64,000 bases of DNA, from the NCBI GenBank assembly GCA_009761415.1, contig QUOL01000003.1:1488001-1552000 (forward strand), given 5' to 3'. The notes under the pieces are model-generated. The model worked only from the letters and a program-made list of their open reading frames with translations. It was not told where the DNA came from and made no database searches. This stretch comes from Sarcomyxa edulis. Its lineage: Eukaryota; Basidiomycota; Agaricomycetes; Agaricales; Mycenaceae. Shown piece after piece: positions 39,560 to 50,849 of the stretch. Made by a program: the position numbers and the translations under genes. Each line of letters begins with the position of its first letter. Positions within the stretch are counted from its first letter, which is position 1.

Positions 39560-41951
39560 TCAATCACAAAATCTAATATTAGGAACATCCCCTTGAAAGA
39601 AAAAAAGCGGCCGTGTCGATGATCCACAGCGAATTTGTTCTTGACCCAGGATTACTGATTGTCAAGGCATCTGATTAGTCGTAATGCTCTGATAGAGAAT
39701 TGTAAAAGAAGCCCGTCTGTGTACTTTACACAGATCACAATGAAAGGCGAAGTACAAAGGAATGTCTGCCACATAAAATATACAATAGCACGTGTCATGA
39801 AAAGATTTAAAGGGGGGGCACTCGCCAAAAGATGTTCGCACCCGAGTCTGACACCGAGCTGGAGAGTGCAATGCGCAACAAGTAGACCACGTAGTGACAA
39901 ATCAGAAGTTTCTCATTTGACGAGGAAAATTCAATCATGATAATGGCTGCTGGTAGATGTCTCGACGGCCATTTTTAGAGTATCTGTGGACATGATCTAA
40001 ATTTAGTGTTAAAATGGTGCCAACGGAACATATCCCACACCCAGGGAAGCGGAGTCAATTTGTACCTTCTGTTCAAGCTATGAAACTAGCTTGCCTTGGA
40101 TTCGGGTTGAACGTGGGGTTAGAGTGTCGGGAACGCGATATACCGACCAATCGATTCACGCGAGGAGCGTGAAACGTTTGAATATTCTCGATAATCGGAC
40201 AACTACGGTTCCGGGAAGACCACATGGAGTATCAAGTTCGAGGTGGACAACGACGAGAGGCCTCGTAAGTTTTTTCAAGGAGGACCCGGAGCCGCAAGAG
40301 GCAACTCAACAAACAAGGGTGATGCCAAACACTCGGCGTGGGAATTCGGTTGTGGCTGGGAATTCGATCCTCAAGTTTAGGAAGTTCTTTTTCTCCATAC
40401 ACGAAGTAAGTCACTAAGGCCATTTTTATTTGCTCACTCAGCGCACTCTAACATTCTAGACAACGTTTAATCAGGGAGATCCAATCCGGTTCCGGGGAAT
40501 GTAAGTACTTTTACGACCGTCGACCTGACGCGCAGCACATCTGATGGCTATGTTTTTGTTGTTCTCTTCATACTGATCAGTAATCAGCCTTCGAGTCTTA
40601 ATCCTCATACTTGGTGTGTGAGCTCCCATCAATTTCACCTCAGGTTTGGGATATCTGTGCTGATACCTGTCACGGCACACGCCCTTTACTAACACTATCA
40701 GCGCCGCAAGGCCCGCAACCATGCTTTCCATTATCTGCGTAACGGACAACAATCATCATCCCATATCGTCGGCGTGAGATCGCATGTGACTCTCCTCGGG
40801 TCTGGGAGGATTGAAGTCATGAAATCCGGTACTAGGATCTGCGTGTTTTGCAAGCATTACGAGGTACTCTTCGCGAAAGACCCTACAGCCCGACTAGCTC
40901 GAGATACTGGACTATGATGCCAGGGCTCTGGTTCAAAGTCCATACTTGCGTGCGTCTACCGAATGGCCCAAAACTCAAACAAGCAAGCCTTATCAATCAT
41001 CAATCAAAAGGCGCGTCGTATTCGGTTGGTATGTCATCCATAATATGACCTTATGATTATCCTGACGCGGTGCGAACAACAGTCTCACAGGTCTTGTGTA
41101 AACCCACGACATAACGATTGCATCCGAAGCGTTGAAGTTCCGAATCGTCTCGAAGTAGTCGCCAAATTCTATTCTCATTTATCAACGCTCCCCCTCGAGT
41201 ACCCGTCGACGTCTTGATCTCCTCAGTTCAACATCCTCGAACAATCTTTCCTGAGATCTTGACGACTAGCTCTTCTATTCAACGACAGCCTTTGAGAAGC
41301 CAGCTATTGACACTCGAGGCATTTGGGTTAATTCGTCGCTAATCCCGTAAGGTGGTTACTACGACTCCATACGGTCCAGTGCGTATCTCGATGACCGTCT
41401 CATTCATTACCCAAATGTGACATTGCTAATCAACGGTTCATTTCAGCGAACGGGTCTCCTGCCTTGATATCTGATCTTTGGGTCTCTCCGTATCGAACAT
41501 ATCTATACAAATTTCGACCAGAAGCGATCACTGGGATGAATGCTCTGACATATATATTGTAGGTCTTGTGGCCTAGTCCAGAATTTGCTTCGCAATACCC
41601 CAATGATTAGGCCAAAGAGCCGAGGATAGCCCCGAGTGCGTTCTATTGTTTCTTTTTCCTACCTAATTTAAAGTGACCGAGTTAGACCGGCGTTATAGCG
41701 GTCGTCTCTCAAGGAAGGATATAGAGCGTCTATTTGTTGCAGAATAAGTATCCATCGAACAGACACTCAAGTCTGGAATCCAAAGGATCCAATAAAGACT
41801 TTGGAACACCCCATCATTATGCCAGCTTCGAGTTGTTTTCGGACACATGATGTTTTACCCATCCTTCATTCCTCCGTCACATCTTGTCCTCCATCCTCAT
41901 TTCGCCAAGGAGCCAAGTGTTTGGAATAGACGTCGCGAATAAACAACTCTT

Positions 41952-41976
41952 GCCAAGAACGCCAAGTTACGCCAAG
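41952..41976. promoter_or_regulatory. Triple GCCAAG repeat, unit B
   Basis: Hexamers start at 41952, 41961 and 41971 (spacing 9 and 10), preceded by further copies at 41904 and 41912. Homologous to the array at 37044-37068. Confidence 0.35.
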
Positions 41977-42184
41977 ACCCTCAACTGGAATCATCTGCAG
42001 ATCATCGAGTGAAAAGCAAGTGAAAAGTACACCCACACAGACCCTGAGATAATTTGGAGTGTAACATGCATATGATATTACAAGTGGTAAGTCGATGATG
42101 ACGTTTCTCTCACAATCACTACTTACTGACTTACCGGCCCTCGACTCTGCTGAGACGCGTCAACTACTTGGTTGACCGCCATGG

Positions 42185-43040
42185 CTAGTCTGTCAGACCG
42201 TAGAACTCAGCGAATTCGTCATCACCCTCCTCCCTAACAGACATCTCGACGATTCCTCGAATCTGCTTTGCTATTTTTTCACCAACTAAATGCTGGAGGA
42301 ATGCGTTTGCTTGATCCATTCCTTCAAACAACATGATTAGCTTCGATCATCGCGGGCTGAACGGCTGCATAGCACTAACCAGCAGTGACGCCCGAACTGG
42401 TCCATATTTTGTTATCATCATTGACGACCCAACGGGCCTTTGGGACCCAAGTGATCCCCATGTCCTTGGATGCTTCCTACAAAAGCATAGAAAAATAAGT
42501 AAGAGCCATACGAATGTCACCCTTTAGTCCACTAACAACGACCCGCTTGAACGACGCTTTGTTCGTCGTGGCCCGTTTTCCTTTCAAGAGACCGGACCGT
42601 GCGAAAACCCACGATCCAGTACACACCGTCAAGATGTACTTTGCTCCAGGCCCTTGCTTCTTCATGAAATTGAGCAAGGAATCGTGGATAACGGGATTCG
42701 CGGCTGTTCGATGCAGGTAATGATGAGTAGATGCAGAATCTTTGCTGCATGTGCACTCACATCCTGGGATCAGCAAGATATCATATTGATCCCCATCCTT
42801 CACATCATCGTACGTCTTCGTCGGATGGAGGAAAGGACCAGAGTTTGGTTCCACTGGTTCCATCGAATGCGACAAGAATTCTGGCTCGATGGCAATCGGG
42901 GGTAATGATTCACCAAGATCAGTGCGATGCTGATTCTTCAAGGAAATGAAGGAGAACAGTTCGAGTGAGCCTTGGAAATCCAAGGTAACGACGTTGGGAT
43001 AAAGGCAGACAGCGAGACGGAGGACGGTGATGGTGCTCAT
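42185..43040 (-). CDS. DJ-1/PfpI family protein (class I glutamine amidotransferase-like), copy 1
   Basis: Cytosolic protein with the DJ-1/PfpI fold. The nucleophile-elbow Cys is in ILTVCTGSWVFARSGLL, the form seen in isonitrile hydratase and ThiJ-like proteins. LAVCLYPNVVTLDFQGSLE is the N-terminal strand-turn. TYDDVKDGDQYDILLIPG precedes the first intron, whose donor gtgagt follows GGAT and changes the usual PGG to PGS. The C-terminal exon after VTAG ends EFAEFYGLTD before the TAG at 42185. Start MSTITVLRLAV at 43040. The gene appears intact, but the promoter element matching the TATA box of copy 2 is degenerate (ccttctattcc at 43101). Substrate unknown. Confidence 0.83.
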
Positions 43041-43382
43041 GATGGTGGATGGATTGATAGATGTGCAATGTGGATGTCAGACTTGTATACGTTCCACCAC
43101 CCTTCTATTCCACGCGCGTGTGGGACGACTATTGAGAGTAACACGGGCCGTACAAAGAAAGGTCCTCGTGTTTGCGAGCTTTGACTGCAGGGCAAGTCTC
43201 ACCGTTTCTTCGGCTCTTACTATACCCTCATTGTATACCTGAGGCTCGCAATAGCACATTTTGATGGCTCAATGTTGTCTAAAAAGTCGAGACGCAAGTA
43301 TACGGGTATATTCTGTACATACACAAATCTATTCAATTCAGCATGTCAGCATCGGAGTAAAATGGCCATCGACATGATACTC

Positions 43383-43508
43383 TCTCACCTTACTCACAAC
43401 AATTGCCTCCTCCGCCTCCCCCGAATTCCCTGCAAACAAATAAGGATCATATACACTTTCCAACCCATCAACTCTCAAAATCTTCCTTACACCCTTAGTC
43501 TCCACTGA
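43383..43508 (-). pseudogene. Truncated 3' fragment of the Ap4A phosphorylase gene
   Basis: Translated on the minus strand this stretch gives KGVRKILRVDGLESVYD, then AGNSGEAEEA. It matches the C-terminus of the Ap4A phosphorylase gene at 44742-46138 (EGVGKILRGVGLESVHD, then AGNSEDV). It lies downstream of DJ-1 copy 2, just as the complete gene's 3' end lies next to the second duplication unit. It has lost its stop, start and upstream exons, so it is a relic carried by the tandem duplication. Confidence 0.8.
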
Positions 43509-43533
43509 AACACGAACTTCTTGACCGCGATGG

Positions 43534-44404
43534 CTAATCGGTCAGACCGTAGAACTCAGCGAACTCGTCATCACCTTCCTTTTTGACCGACAACTCGATG
43601 AAGCCCCGGATCTGCTTGGCTATTTCCTCCCCAACCAAGTGCTGGAGGAATGCGTTTGCTTGATCCATTCCTTTGTGCACATGAAGCCAATATCATCAGC
43701 TTCGATCATCGCAGATTGAACGGCTTCAAAGCACTAACCAGCAGTAACGCCCGAACTGGTCCATATTTTTCTATCGTCATTGACGACCCAACGGGCCTTT
43801 GAAACCCAAGTGATCCCCATATCCTTGGTCGCTTCCTGCATAACCATGCAGAATAAGTGAGAGCCTTGCAAGTATTAACATCCAAACCACTAACAACGAC
43901 GCGTTTGAAAGAGTATTTGTTCGTCGTGGCTCGTTTGCCATTCAGGAGACCGGACCGTGCGAGTACCCAGGACCCAGTACACACTGCCAAGATGTACTTT
44001 GCTCCAGGCCCTTGCCTCTTCATGAAATTGAGCAAGGAATCGTAGACAACGGGATCCGCGGCTGTTTAGGACAGGTGATGATTAGCGGGTGGATGCCTAA
44101 TCATAGCTGAACGTATGAACTCACCTCCCGGAATCAACAATATATCATATTGATCCCGCTCCTTCACGTCATCGTACGTCCTCGAGGGAAGAAGGTGAGG
44201 ACCACAGTTTGGTTGTACTGGCTCCAGCGAATGCGACAAGAATTCTGGCTCGATGGCAATCGGGGGTAAGGATTCACCAAGATCAGCGCGAACAGGATTT
44301 TTTGAGGAGATGAAAGAAAGTATTTCAAGTGTGCCTTGGAAGTCTAAGGTATCGACTCCAGGATACAGGCAGACAGCGAGACGAAGGATGGTGATGGTGC
44401 TCAT
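43534..44404 (-). CDS. DJ-1/PfpI family protein (class I glutamine amidotransferase-like), copy 2
   Basis: Paralogue of 42185-43040 with the same exons. It has LAVCLYPGVDTLDFQGTLE, TYDDVKERDQYDILLIPG, then a 60-base intron, and the nucleophile Cys in ILAVCTGSWVLARSGLL. The protein ends EFAEFYGLTD at 43534. The start at 44404 (MSTITILRLAV) is preferred over an in-frame ATG at 44476 because a TATA box (ggtataaaagg, 44459-44469) lies between them. Intact and, judging by its promoter, probably the more active copy. Confidence 0.83.
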
Positions 44405-44458
44405 GCTGGAAGATGAATTGCTAGATGGGCGATGTAAGGCCAGTAGAATGTGTCCCAA

Positions 44459-44469
44459 CCTTTTATACC
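44459..44469 (-). promoter_or_regulatory. TATA box of DJ-1/PfpI copy 2
   Basis: GGTATAAAAGG on the minus strand, 55 bases upstream of the start at 44404. The homologous site of copy 1 reads GGAATAGAAGG. Confidence 0.65.
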
Positions 44470-44741
44470 ACGACACATAAACGAAATCGACCGAAGGATA
44501 GAGGCATTGCTGTTCGCAGAATTCGACTGTAGGGCAAGTATCACCGTTTCTTCGGCTGTTACTGTACCCTCATTGTTTACCTGAGGCCCGCAATAACACA
44601 TTATTGATGGCTTGGTATTGTCTAGGGAGTTAGAACGCAAGTATACAGGTGTATTTCTATACATACACAGATCTATCGAGCATGTCAGCATCGGAGTCAA
44701 AGTACCATCAACATAATACTCTCTCACCTTACTTAAAATAA

Positions 44742-46138
44742 TCAAACGTCCTCCGAATTCCCTGCAATCTGAAGATCATGTACACTCTCCAACCCCACAC
44801 CTCTCAAAATCTTTCCCACACCCTCACTCTTCACCGCCTCCATCTCTCTATCACTCTTCACCAGCAGCATCCCCGCATACCCAAGCGAATTCACACTCAA
44901 CTCCTCACCAGTCGTCTCTAATACATAAGCTTCCTTCTTCCGAGGGATCAGGTGCATGTGTTCTAGAGTGATGATCACGTTATAAGAAGGTTTGCCTGGT
45001 GGGTATTCTTCGTCGTGTCGGATCGTCGAGATCACGAGGTCGAGGAGGGAGAAGAAGGCGTTGGATAGTGTTTGTTCGAGTTGGGAAGGGGTGGATGATG
45101 ATAGGTGAGCGGGGAATCGGAAGACATGGTTAGCGTACGGTAACGCTGTTAACGAGAATGGTTTCTCTACGCAGATCCACCACGGGTTCAGTTTTACGAT
45201 TTTGATTTTGATTTTGGAAACGAAGTTCGTTTCGCTCGATGGAATAAGGACGTACCTGGGGTCTTCAACTCTACGGACCGAGCGACTCGCTCGATTGGAG
45301 GACCATCTTCCTCTTCGCTCGGAATGAATTGTAGATGTTTATGGGGTTGACTAGCACCACTGTTATCGCCACCTTGGACGCGAAGAAGTCCATCATCGAG
45401 GAGCGTGATCTGATCTAGGGTGACTTACAATTATAAAACGCGAAGAAGTGTTTCCCTGCTCTCCTAGCAGCGACTAGAAGTCGATAAGTCTGTACTAGAT
45501 CACCAGGGAATAGGGGCGACGACTGCGATTGGAATGCCTTTGTGACCAAGAGGAAATGTTGTGGGACTACGGAATACTTGTTCAGCTATAACAAGCAGGG
45601 GGAATTGGCAAAGCTCTGTTTAAACGTCATGAAACTTTCTCGGTCTATATTCCCACTAACCAGAACGGAATATTCTTCATCTTCTTCCTCGCCTCGGAGC
45701 TCCCCTACGAATAGATTGGGGTTGTAAGGTTGTGCGAAGGGATCAGATTTGGCTTGTGTTGGGTTAGGTTCACTGGCAGAGACATGGCCATCGTCGAAAT
45801 GGGGCGTAGGAAGACTAGGTTTTTGCTGTAATGCTGGACATAATCGGATCTCGAACTGAATAATCGAATATATGCGCGAGTGAGTCTATATAAATGACGG
45901 AGCTTAGTCCAAAAAAAGTTCCCATCGGACGTACATTCACGCCAGATTCAAGATGGTTCTGGATAGTTGATTCGAAGAACAGTAAATCTCCAGAGGAACG
46001 AGCTTTTTCAAAGCTAGAGGGAATCTTGGACACGATATCGGTATGTTGTTGGGAAGACATTGCCAGTGAGAATGATCGAGGTGAAGATAAAGGACGTCCT
46101 GAACGTGGAAGTCGGACTCGATTAACGATCTTGTGCAT
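44742..46138 (-). CDS. Diadenosine tetraphosphate (Ap4A) phosphorylase, APA1/APA2-like
   Basis: Breaks down Ap4A to ADP and ATP using phosphate. The catalytic histidine-triad-like motif is SQPHKHLQFIP. Family blocks YNPNLFVGEL, NKFSVIPQHFLLVTKAFQ and FFAFYNCGDNSGAS precede it. YNVIITLEHMHLIPRKKE and NSLGYAGMLLVK follow. The end is GLESVHDLQIAGNSEDV. Introns follow SGVN (donor gtacgt) and several later points. Two possible starts exist: 46138 gives an Arg-rich leader (MHKIVNRVRLPRSGRPLSS), 46060 gives MSSQQHTDIVSK. The 3' end has been duplicated into the neighbouring DJ-1 unit. Confidence 0.87.
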
Positions 46139-46326
46139 GTTTTGATTTTTAGAGACGCGTCTCGCTTAGCAGGCAAAATTGCGCGAAATCTCGAAAATAC
46201 AGGAGAAAGTCGTTTGCGATGATGATAAGGTATACATAAGTAACTGCGATTCTAAGTACAATATGAAGGGCGAATGAATATTTCCAATGAATGTTGTGCG
46301 TTGCTTTCTACTCCCTCCGTCGTCTC

Positions 46327-47202
46327 TCATGAATCCATGTCCACGTCCATCGCGTCGTCCTCGTCACTATAAGCGTATGGCGTTGTTGAGACCGACATGG
46401 CAGCACTGTCCATTTCAGTCTCAGTCTCACTCCCACTTGACGACTCCCGTTCGTCCTCCAAAGGCTCCTCTACGATTCCTTGAGTGGGCATTGGGCCCAC
46501 TATCAAGGGTTTGAATAATACCAACGCTTTGCTCTCATCCGAAAGCCCGCCTAGTGACGTACCACCAATCAATGGTTCTGGTCCTCGAAGTGGACGTGAC
46601 CTGAGGCGTTCGAGAAGGGCGGGTGAGATAGTGATATCGTTGTGGGAGTTTTCGTCGTCGTCTATGTCCGAGTCGGAGCTGTCGAGGTCTGTTACGACTA
46701 TTCCTGGGAGTGAAGGTACGCATGAGACTGAAAGTTCGGTATGAGCTGGAGTCGACTTACGGTCTTTCTCGGGCTCGTACCACGACTTCATCTTAATCTC
46801 ATGGATGCTGGGAGAGTCGGACGGCGAGTATTCTTCGACAGAGCTTGGATATATGATGGCAGGAGCAGGAGATGGTGACGGCGCTGGGGATGGGTATGGA
46901 GAAGTATCCATTGCGGAGGGAGTACTTGCATTGGAGGGGTTGGGTAGTTCCAAAATGGAGATTGGCTGAGCAGAGTAGGCAGGTCTGGCGGTATTGAACT
47001 CCAAGACGAGATTTGCAAGACCTCGCTCAAGAGTAGAACATCTGCGACGTTTGTTGCTGGGCGGTGAAGATGCGCGGGAAGGGGGATAGTCGACATCAGA
47101 GTCCTCTGGAGAAGATGAGGGGTGTTTTCGTTTCATGGAGGGTTGCTTGAACCACGGGTGGTGAATTGTGTGAGAAGCCCAGGTGCCAGTGGTAGTCGCC
47201 AT
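46327..47202 (-). CDS. Acidic Ser/Pro-rich protein of unknown function
   Basis: The open frame of 291 codons starts MATTTGTWASHTIHHPWF. Features are a bipartite basic patch near residue 50 (SNKRRRCSTLERGL), a conserved-looking IHEIKMKSWYEPEKDR, an acidic Ser/Asp run (DLDSSDSDIDDDEN) and an acidic C-terminus (DAMDVDMDS). A perfect 57-base intron (46704-46760, gtaagt..ccag) is a multiple of three, so both spliced (272 residues) and unspliced forms are in frame. No domain recognised. Probably nuclear by its basic patch; otherwise unassigned. Confidence 0.65.
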   Translation of the reverse strand: MATTTGTWASHTIHHPWFKQPSMKRKHPSSSPEDSDVDYPPSRASSPPSNKRRRCSTLERGLANLVLEFNTARPAYSAQPISILELPNPSNASTPSAMDTSPYPSPAPSPSPAPAIIYPSSVEEYSPSDSPSIHEIKMKSWYEPEKDRKSTPAHTELSVSCVPSLPGIVVTDLDSSDSDIDDDENSHNDITISPALLERLRSRPLRGPEPLIGGTSLGGLSDESKALVLFKPLIVGPMPTQGIVEEPLEDERESSSGSETETEMDSAAMSVSTTPYAYSDEDDAMDVDMDS

Positions 47203-48560
47203 GAAGCCGGGATTGGAATATTGGGAAGAGTAATAAATATATTATTTACCAGGTTTTTTGCTCGAATTTTCTAGGCTTTTCGCCGTGAGTGACCGGAGTT
47301 GTGACTTGTTTACCAGCGCCGTCTCCCCGAGCCCGGCCCGAGGTACGCCCGTCGCCGGCCACCGTGACAGTCCACTGTTCCGAGTCCGAGTCCGAGTCCG
47401 TCGTCCACTCGTTTGGAGACTCCAGATGTCCGGGACTTGACTCGTCTGCAAGGAACCTCAGCCTAAACCAACAGACTGGGAGTACCGCCTATGGACTAGG
47501 CTCACACCATACCCAGGAGCTTTGTGTCTTTCGAAGCAAGGTGATGCGGTAAATCACTACCTGATGTTCTATTCCCGAGTCTATGCCTTTATGGGCGTTG
47601 CATTGGCTACTTCTACTGCCAAAGAACTCGATTTGTCCTGCTACTGTTTGCCTACTAGCAGTCACGAACTTATGAAGGATCATCTCATATCTCGCGGGAC
47701 CTACAGTGTTTGACTGGACTTGACTGGACGGTATACTCTCCCATAACCCCACTGGGTGTCTAGTCTTCAGGGTCGCCTCACGCCACGTCTTGCTCTCAGG
47801 TCCACATTTTGCGAGCTGTTGCGGATGCTGACCTCGAACGCGTCAACGCCAGTATCGAGATTCGATGGATCCTCCCGGGCAAATCTGGCACACCAGGCTA
47901 CGTATGTCCGACGTTCAAGAGCGTCAATACGTTATTCATTCGTGTCTATGGACTCGGGGGCGAGGGCGCTACGGCAGCAAGAGTCTGGCGAAGACCGTCC
48001 AACTCGTCTAACGTTCGTATACCCACTGCTGGTCATCTTGTGAAGATCCGAGAGTCGTTATGCTACTAGCGCCTCGTGAACTAGGCGAATTTCTGATCTG
48101 TTGAAAGCTCAAAAGTGATGTTGACCGGTTTCTGGACAGCTGAGGAGATTCGAGGGTTTCTTCAGAGGAAATATGATTCCGAGAGAGCACATTTGTGCTC
48201 TACAATCACAGATATTCTACTTTCTCTTCTCCTTACCATAAATCTCTATAAGAACGTGCTGGAAGTTTGGTAGCAACGCTTGTATCAAACAGAACTTACT
48301 TTTGCGGTGATCTCGAGCTGCGTGGAAATTTAGTGCGTTCTATTGGTGCGTTATAAAATCAGAAGATGGCACAACTATATCAATCAGAGGCGTAAATGTA
48401 TACACAGCTTGTACAGTACTGACATTGGGCGCTACGAGTATGGTTCGATACAAGACCCGTAACAATTCGACGGTGCCTTGCTGAAAGTCACGTAACAATG
48501 CAGTCTCGGATATCTTTATAGCACCTTCAGCCCGCCGCACGTTTCTCTCTTTCCCCTTCG
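47203..48560. other. Intergenic, no supported gene
   Basis: About 1.36 kb. Contains four cgagtc hexamers near 47380-47400. An 86-codon + strand frame (47809-48069) contains ASIEIRWILPGKSGTPGY, which faintly recalls retroelement RNase H sequence, but it is isolated. No RNA gene recognised. Confidence 0.4.
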
Positions 48561-49476
48561 ATGGCCGTACAGGACTCCTCCGACTCGCTTTCTGTTCTCT
48601 CGAGACCCTCTTCCGACGCCATTAGTTACATCTCTAAATCTGACGCATCCAGTACCACCTGCTACGTCCCAAGTACTGTAGGCAAAGCGGACAGCTTGAA
48701 GCGCAAGTCATTTGGCTCCGCGACCAGCTCAGACTCTGATATCGAACCCTCAATTGACGCGCCAAGATCCTATATATACAGTAATTCTGTCTCGTAGCTT
48801 CGTTTCCAATCACCGTAACTCACCACCCACTTCATCAGAACCACCAAGTCGTTCGGACCTAAACAAAGCGCTCGGAGACGACATTATCCCACAGACGACA
48901 GAAATCGACTCTATACCATGTGCAGGAGTCAGAATAACGCAGGGAACTCTCAAGGGGCTCATTGCCTGGCGATTCGTGGTCCGTCTCGACGAACCGGAAG
49001 GTAGACCCTACAGCGGCGTCGTCACCAACTTTATACTCGATACAATGAGTCCCAATTCTCCAGTCCCTCCAGAAACCCTCAAAGCGCTCGGATACAAAGG
49101 GAGTTTGACGCCGGGGGCGGAGGTGAAACTCGTGGTGCAGGGTGTACGGACTAGATGCATTGTGGGACAACCAGGGGAAGCTGGCAGGCTTTGCGTAGGG
49201 TTTATTATAGCGGGTTCTTTGACGTTTTATGTGGACGCGGCATTGGATGCTCCTGTGCTTTACGGTCAGTGTCATAGACCCTGGCGTGTGACCACCATGC
49301 TGACTTCGCGTGTCATTGCAGTTGCCGATGAAAATGTCAACGCCCCGAGACCAAGAAGCGAAAATATACCACGGACAGTGACCTTGAAAGCTAGGTTTCG
49401 AGACACGATCATTTCCATGATGAGGCTTGGGGGATCGCCTTCAAGTCGTGATGTGGCTGGGACTGGGAAGACTTAA
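48561..49476 (+). CDS. Unassigned protein with a retropepsin-like FILDT segment
   Basis: Exons 48561-48780, 48839-49264 and 49322-49476 give 801 nt (266 residues) with consistent phases and good splice sites. A Ser-rich N-terminus of about 75 residues is followed by a folded-looking domain: GVVTNFILDTMSPNSPVPPE, then TLKALGYKG, VKLVVQGVRTRC and RLCVGFIIAG. The FILDT element with following SPNS resembles the active-site strand of retropepsin-type aspartic proteases (DTG/DSG), but the third residue is Met, so catalysis is doubtful. No polymerase or gag sequence is adjacent, so it is not an intact retroelement. Family not known to me. Confidence 0.65.
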
Positions 49477-49742
49477 GGAAGTAATACAAATTAGTCACGG
49501 ACGCACTTTCAGGGATCGGGGACTTTTCTGCATTTGATCATTGGTGTAACATTAGATAGAATGGCGAAAGCATGATACGGCAATTGGAGAGCATTTGAGG
49601 CGGCGAGCGTTGATATTGACAATAGATGAACATGGGTGTGAAGTGGGCATGGTGTGCATGGTGTGATTATCATAGACGAAAATAACGATGCCATACAAAA
49701 AAAAATTCCGCCTGTGATAAGCAGTATCCGACGTGAAGACAT

Positions 49743-50387
49743 CTAACCGCGCTTCTTCGACACACCGACAGTCTTTCCGCGACGACCTGATTACCACATA
49801 ATGAGTACTAGCGGATGTTTCGTACTGTAAACCAAACTCACCTGTCGTCTTGGTGTGCTGACCACGCACACGAAGCCCCCAGAAATGTCTCAGACCACGA
49901 TGAGCCCGGATCTTCTTCAGGCGCTCAAGATCATCACGAAGTTTTGAGTCAACACCGTTGGAGAGAATTTGCGAGTTCTTTCCGTCAACGATATCCTTCT
50001 GCCTGTTAAGGAACCATGTGGGGATTTTGAACTGTGTGGGGTTCTGGATGATGGTGACGATACGCTCGAGTTCATCAGAGTTGAGCTCTCCGGCGCTGTG
50101 AATGGCTTTGAATTGTAGTATACGAGGATATAATGATACAGTTAGACGTACCGCTTGTTGAGATCAACATCGGCCTTTTTGCAGACTAAGTTGGAGTATC
50201 GGCGACCAACACCCTTGATCTCAGTCAGAGCGTACATGATTTTACGCTTTCCGTCAACATTGGTGTTGAGGAGACGGAGAATGTGCTACAATAACCGTGA
50301 TCATTAGTGCCAACCCTATATCCCTATGTCCGACCACTCTCCACGCACCTGGAATTGTTGATGGGCCTCGGGGACAACGAGAGACAT
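49743..50387 (-). CDS. RPS18: 40S ribosomal protein S18 (uS13)
   Basis: Small-subunit ribosomal protein at the head of the 40S subunit. Exons 50387-50349, 50285-50152, 50095-49842 and 49786-49743 total 471 nt (156 residues), the standard size. Signature sequence: [92 protein letters not shown], and the end VSKKRG. The first intron after 13 codons is typical of fungal ribosomal protein genes. The 5' leader upstream may also be spliced. Confidence 0.95.
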
Positions 50388-50849
50388 GTTGGGCGGATAG
50401 AGGCCTGAATCAAGGAGTGAAAAAATGAAGCAGTCAGCGATCCCGGCTCAATGTCATCCAATTACATCTTCCGCCATCCAACCGCCACACCACCAATTTC
50501 GCCCATTCAAGTTCCCAGCATCCATTTGTTCCCTCTCTGCATCCATTCTGATGATAACGGGGAGCATTCTCACCTTGTAGAGAGCCTGTCTTGAGGGTAC
50601 GATGCGGGTAGCGAGCTGGATCGAGCGCCTGGATATTTGGCGGACTCCTGACACTTGCCTAGAACCCCGGAAACCTCACGTTCAGTCACGGTCTTGTCAC
50701 ACCGGTTCCTTTGAACCCAACATTCACCTCAAAATGCATGATGTATTCGACCAAGCCTGAGGCATTCCGTCTGGATACGCGATCTGACTAAATTGAACAC
50801 ACTGCTGCACTGTGGCTCCACTTTATTCAATCACTTTGAACTTCATACT
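50388..50849. other. Divergent promoter between RPS18 and the membrane protein gene
   Basis: About 460 bases. A minus-strand frame at 50454-50654 probably reflects the RPS18 leader rather than a gene. Confidence 0.45.

Larger units (their letters stand above)
42180..43508. repeat. Tandem duplication unit with DJ-1/PfpI copy 1 and Ap4A phosphorylase tail
   Basis: Aligns with 43529 to about 44842 at an offset near 1.36 kb. The match covers the DJ-1-like gene, its promoter and the downstream end of the Ap4A phosphorylase gene. The copy ends inside phosphorylase coding sequence. Confidence 0.85.
43529..44842. repeat. Tandem duplication unit with DJ-1/PfpI copy 2 and the genuine Ap4A phosphorylase 3' end
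   Basis: Source or sister unit of 42180-43508. Includes shared promoter sequence (caccgtttcttcggct at 43199 and 44544) and the last roughly 30 codons of the Ap4A phosphorylase gene. Confidence 0.82.

Noticed and set aside
47809..48069. Possible RNase H-like retroelement fragment
   Set aside because: Only one short phrase (SIEIRWILPGKSG) is suggestive; no reverse transcriptase or further motif nearby.
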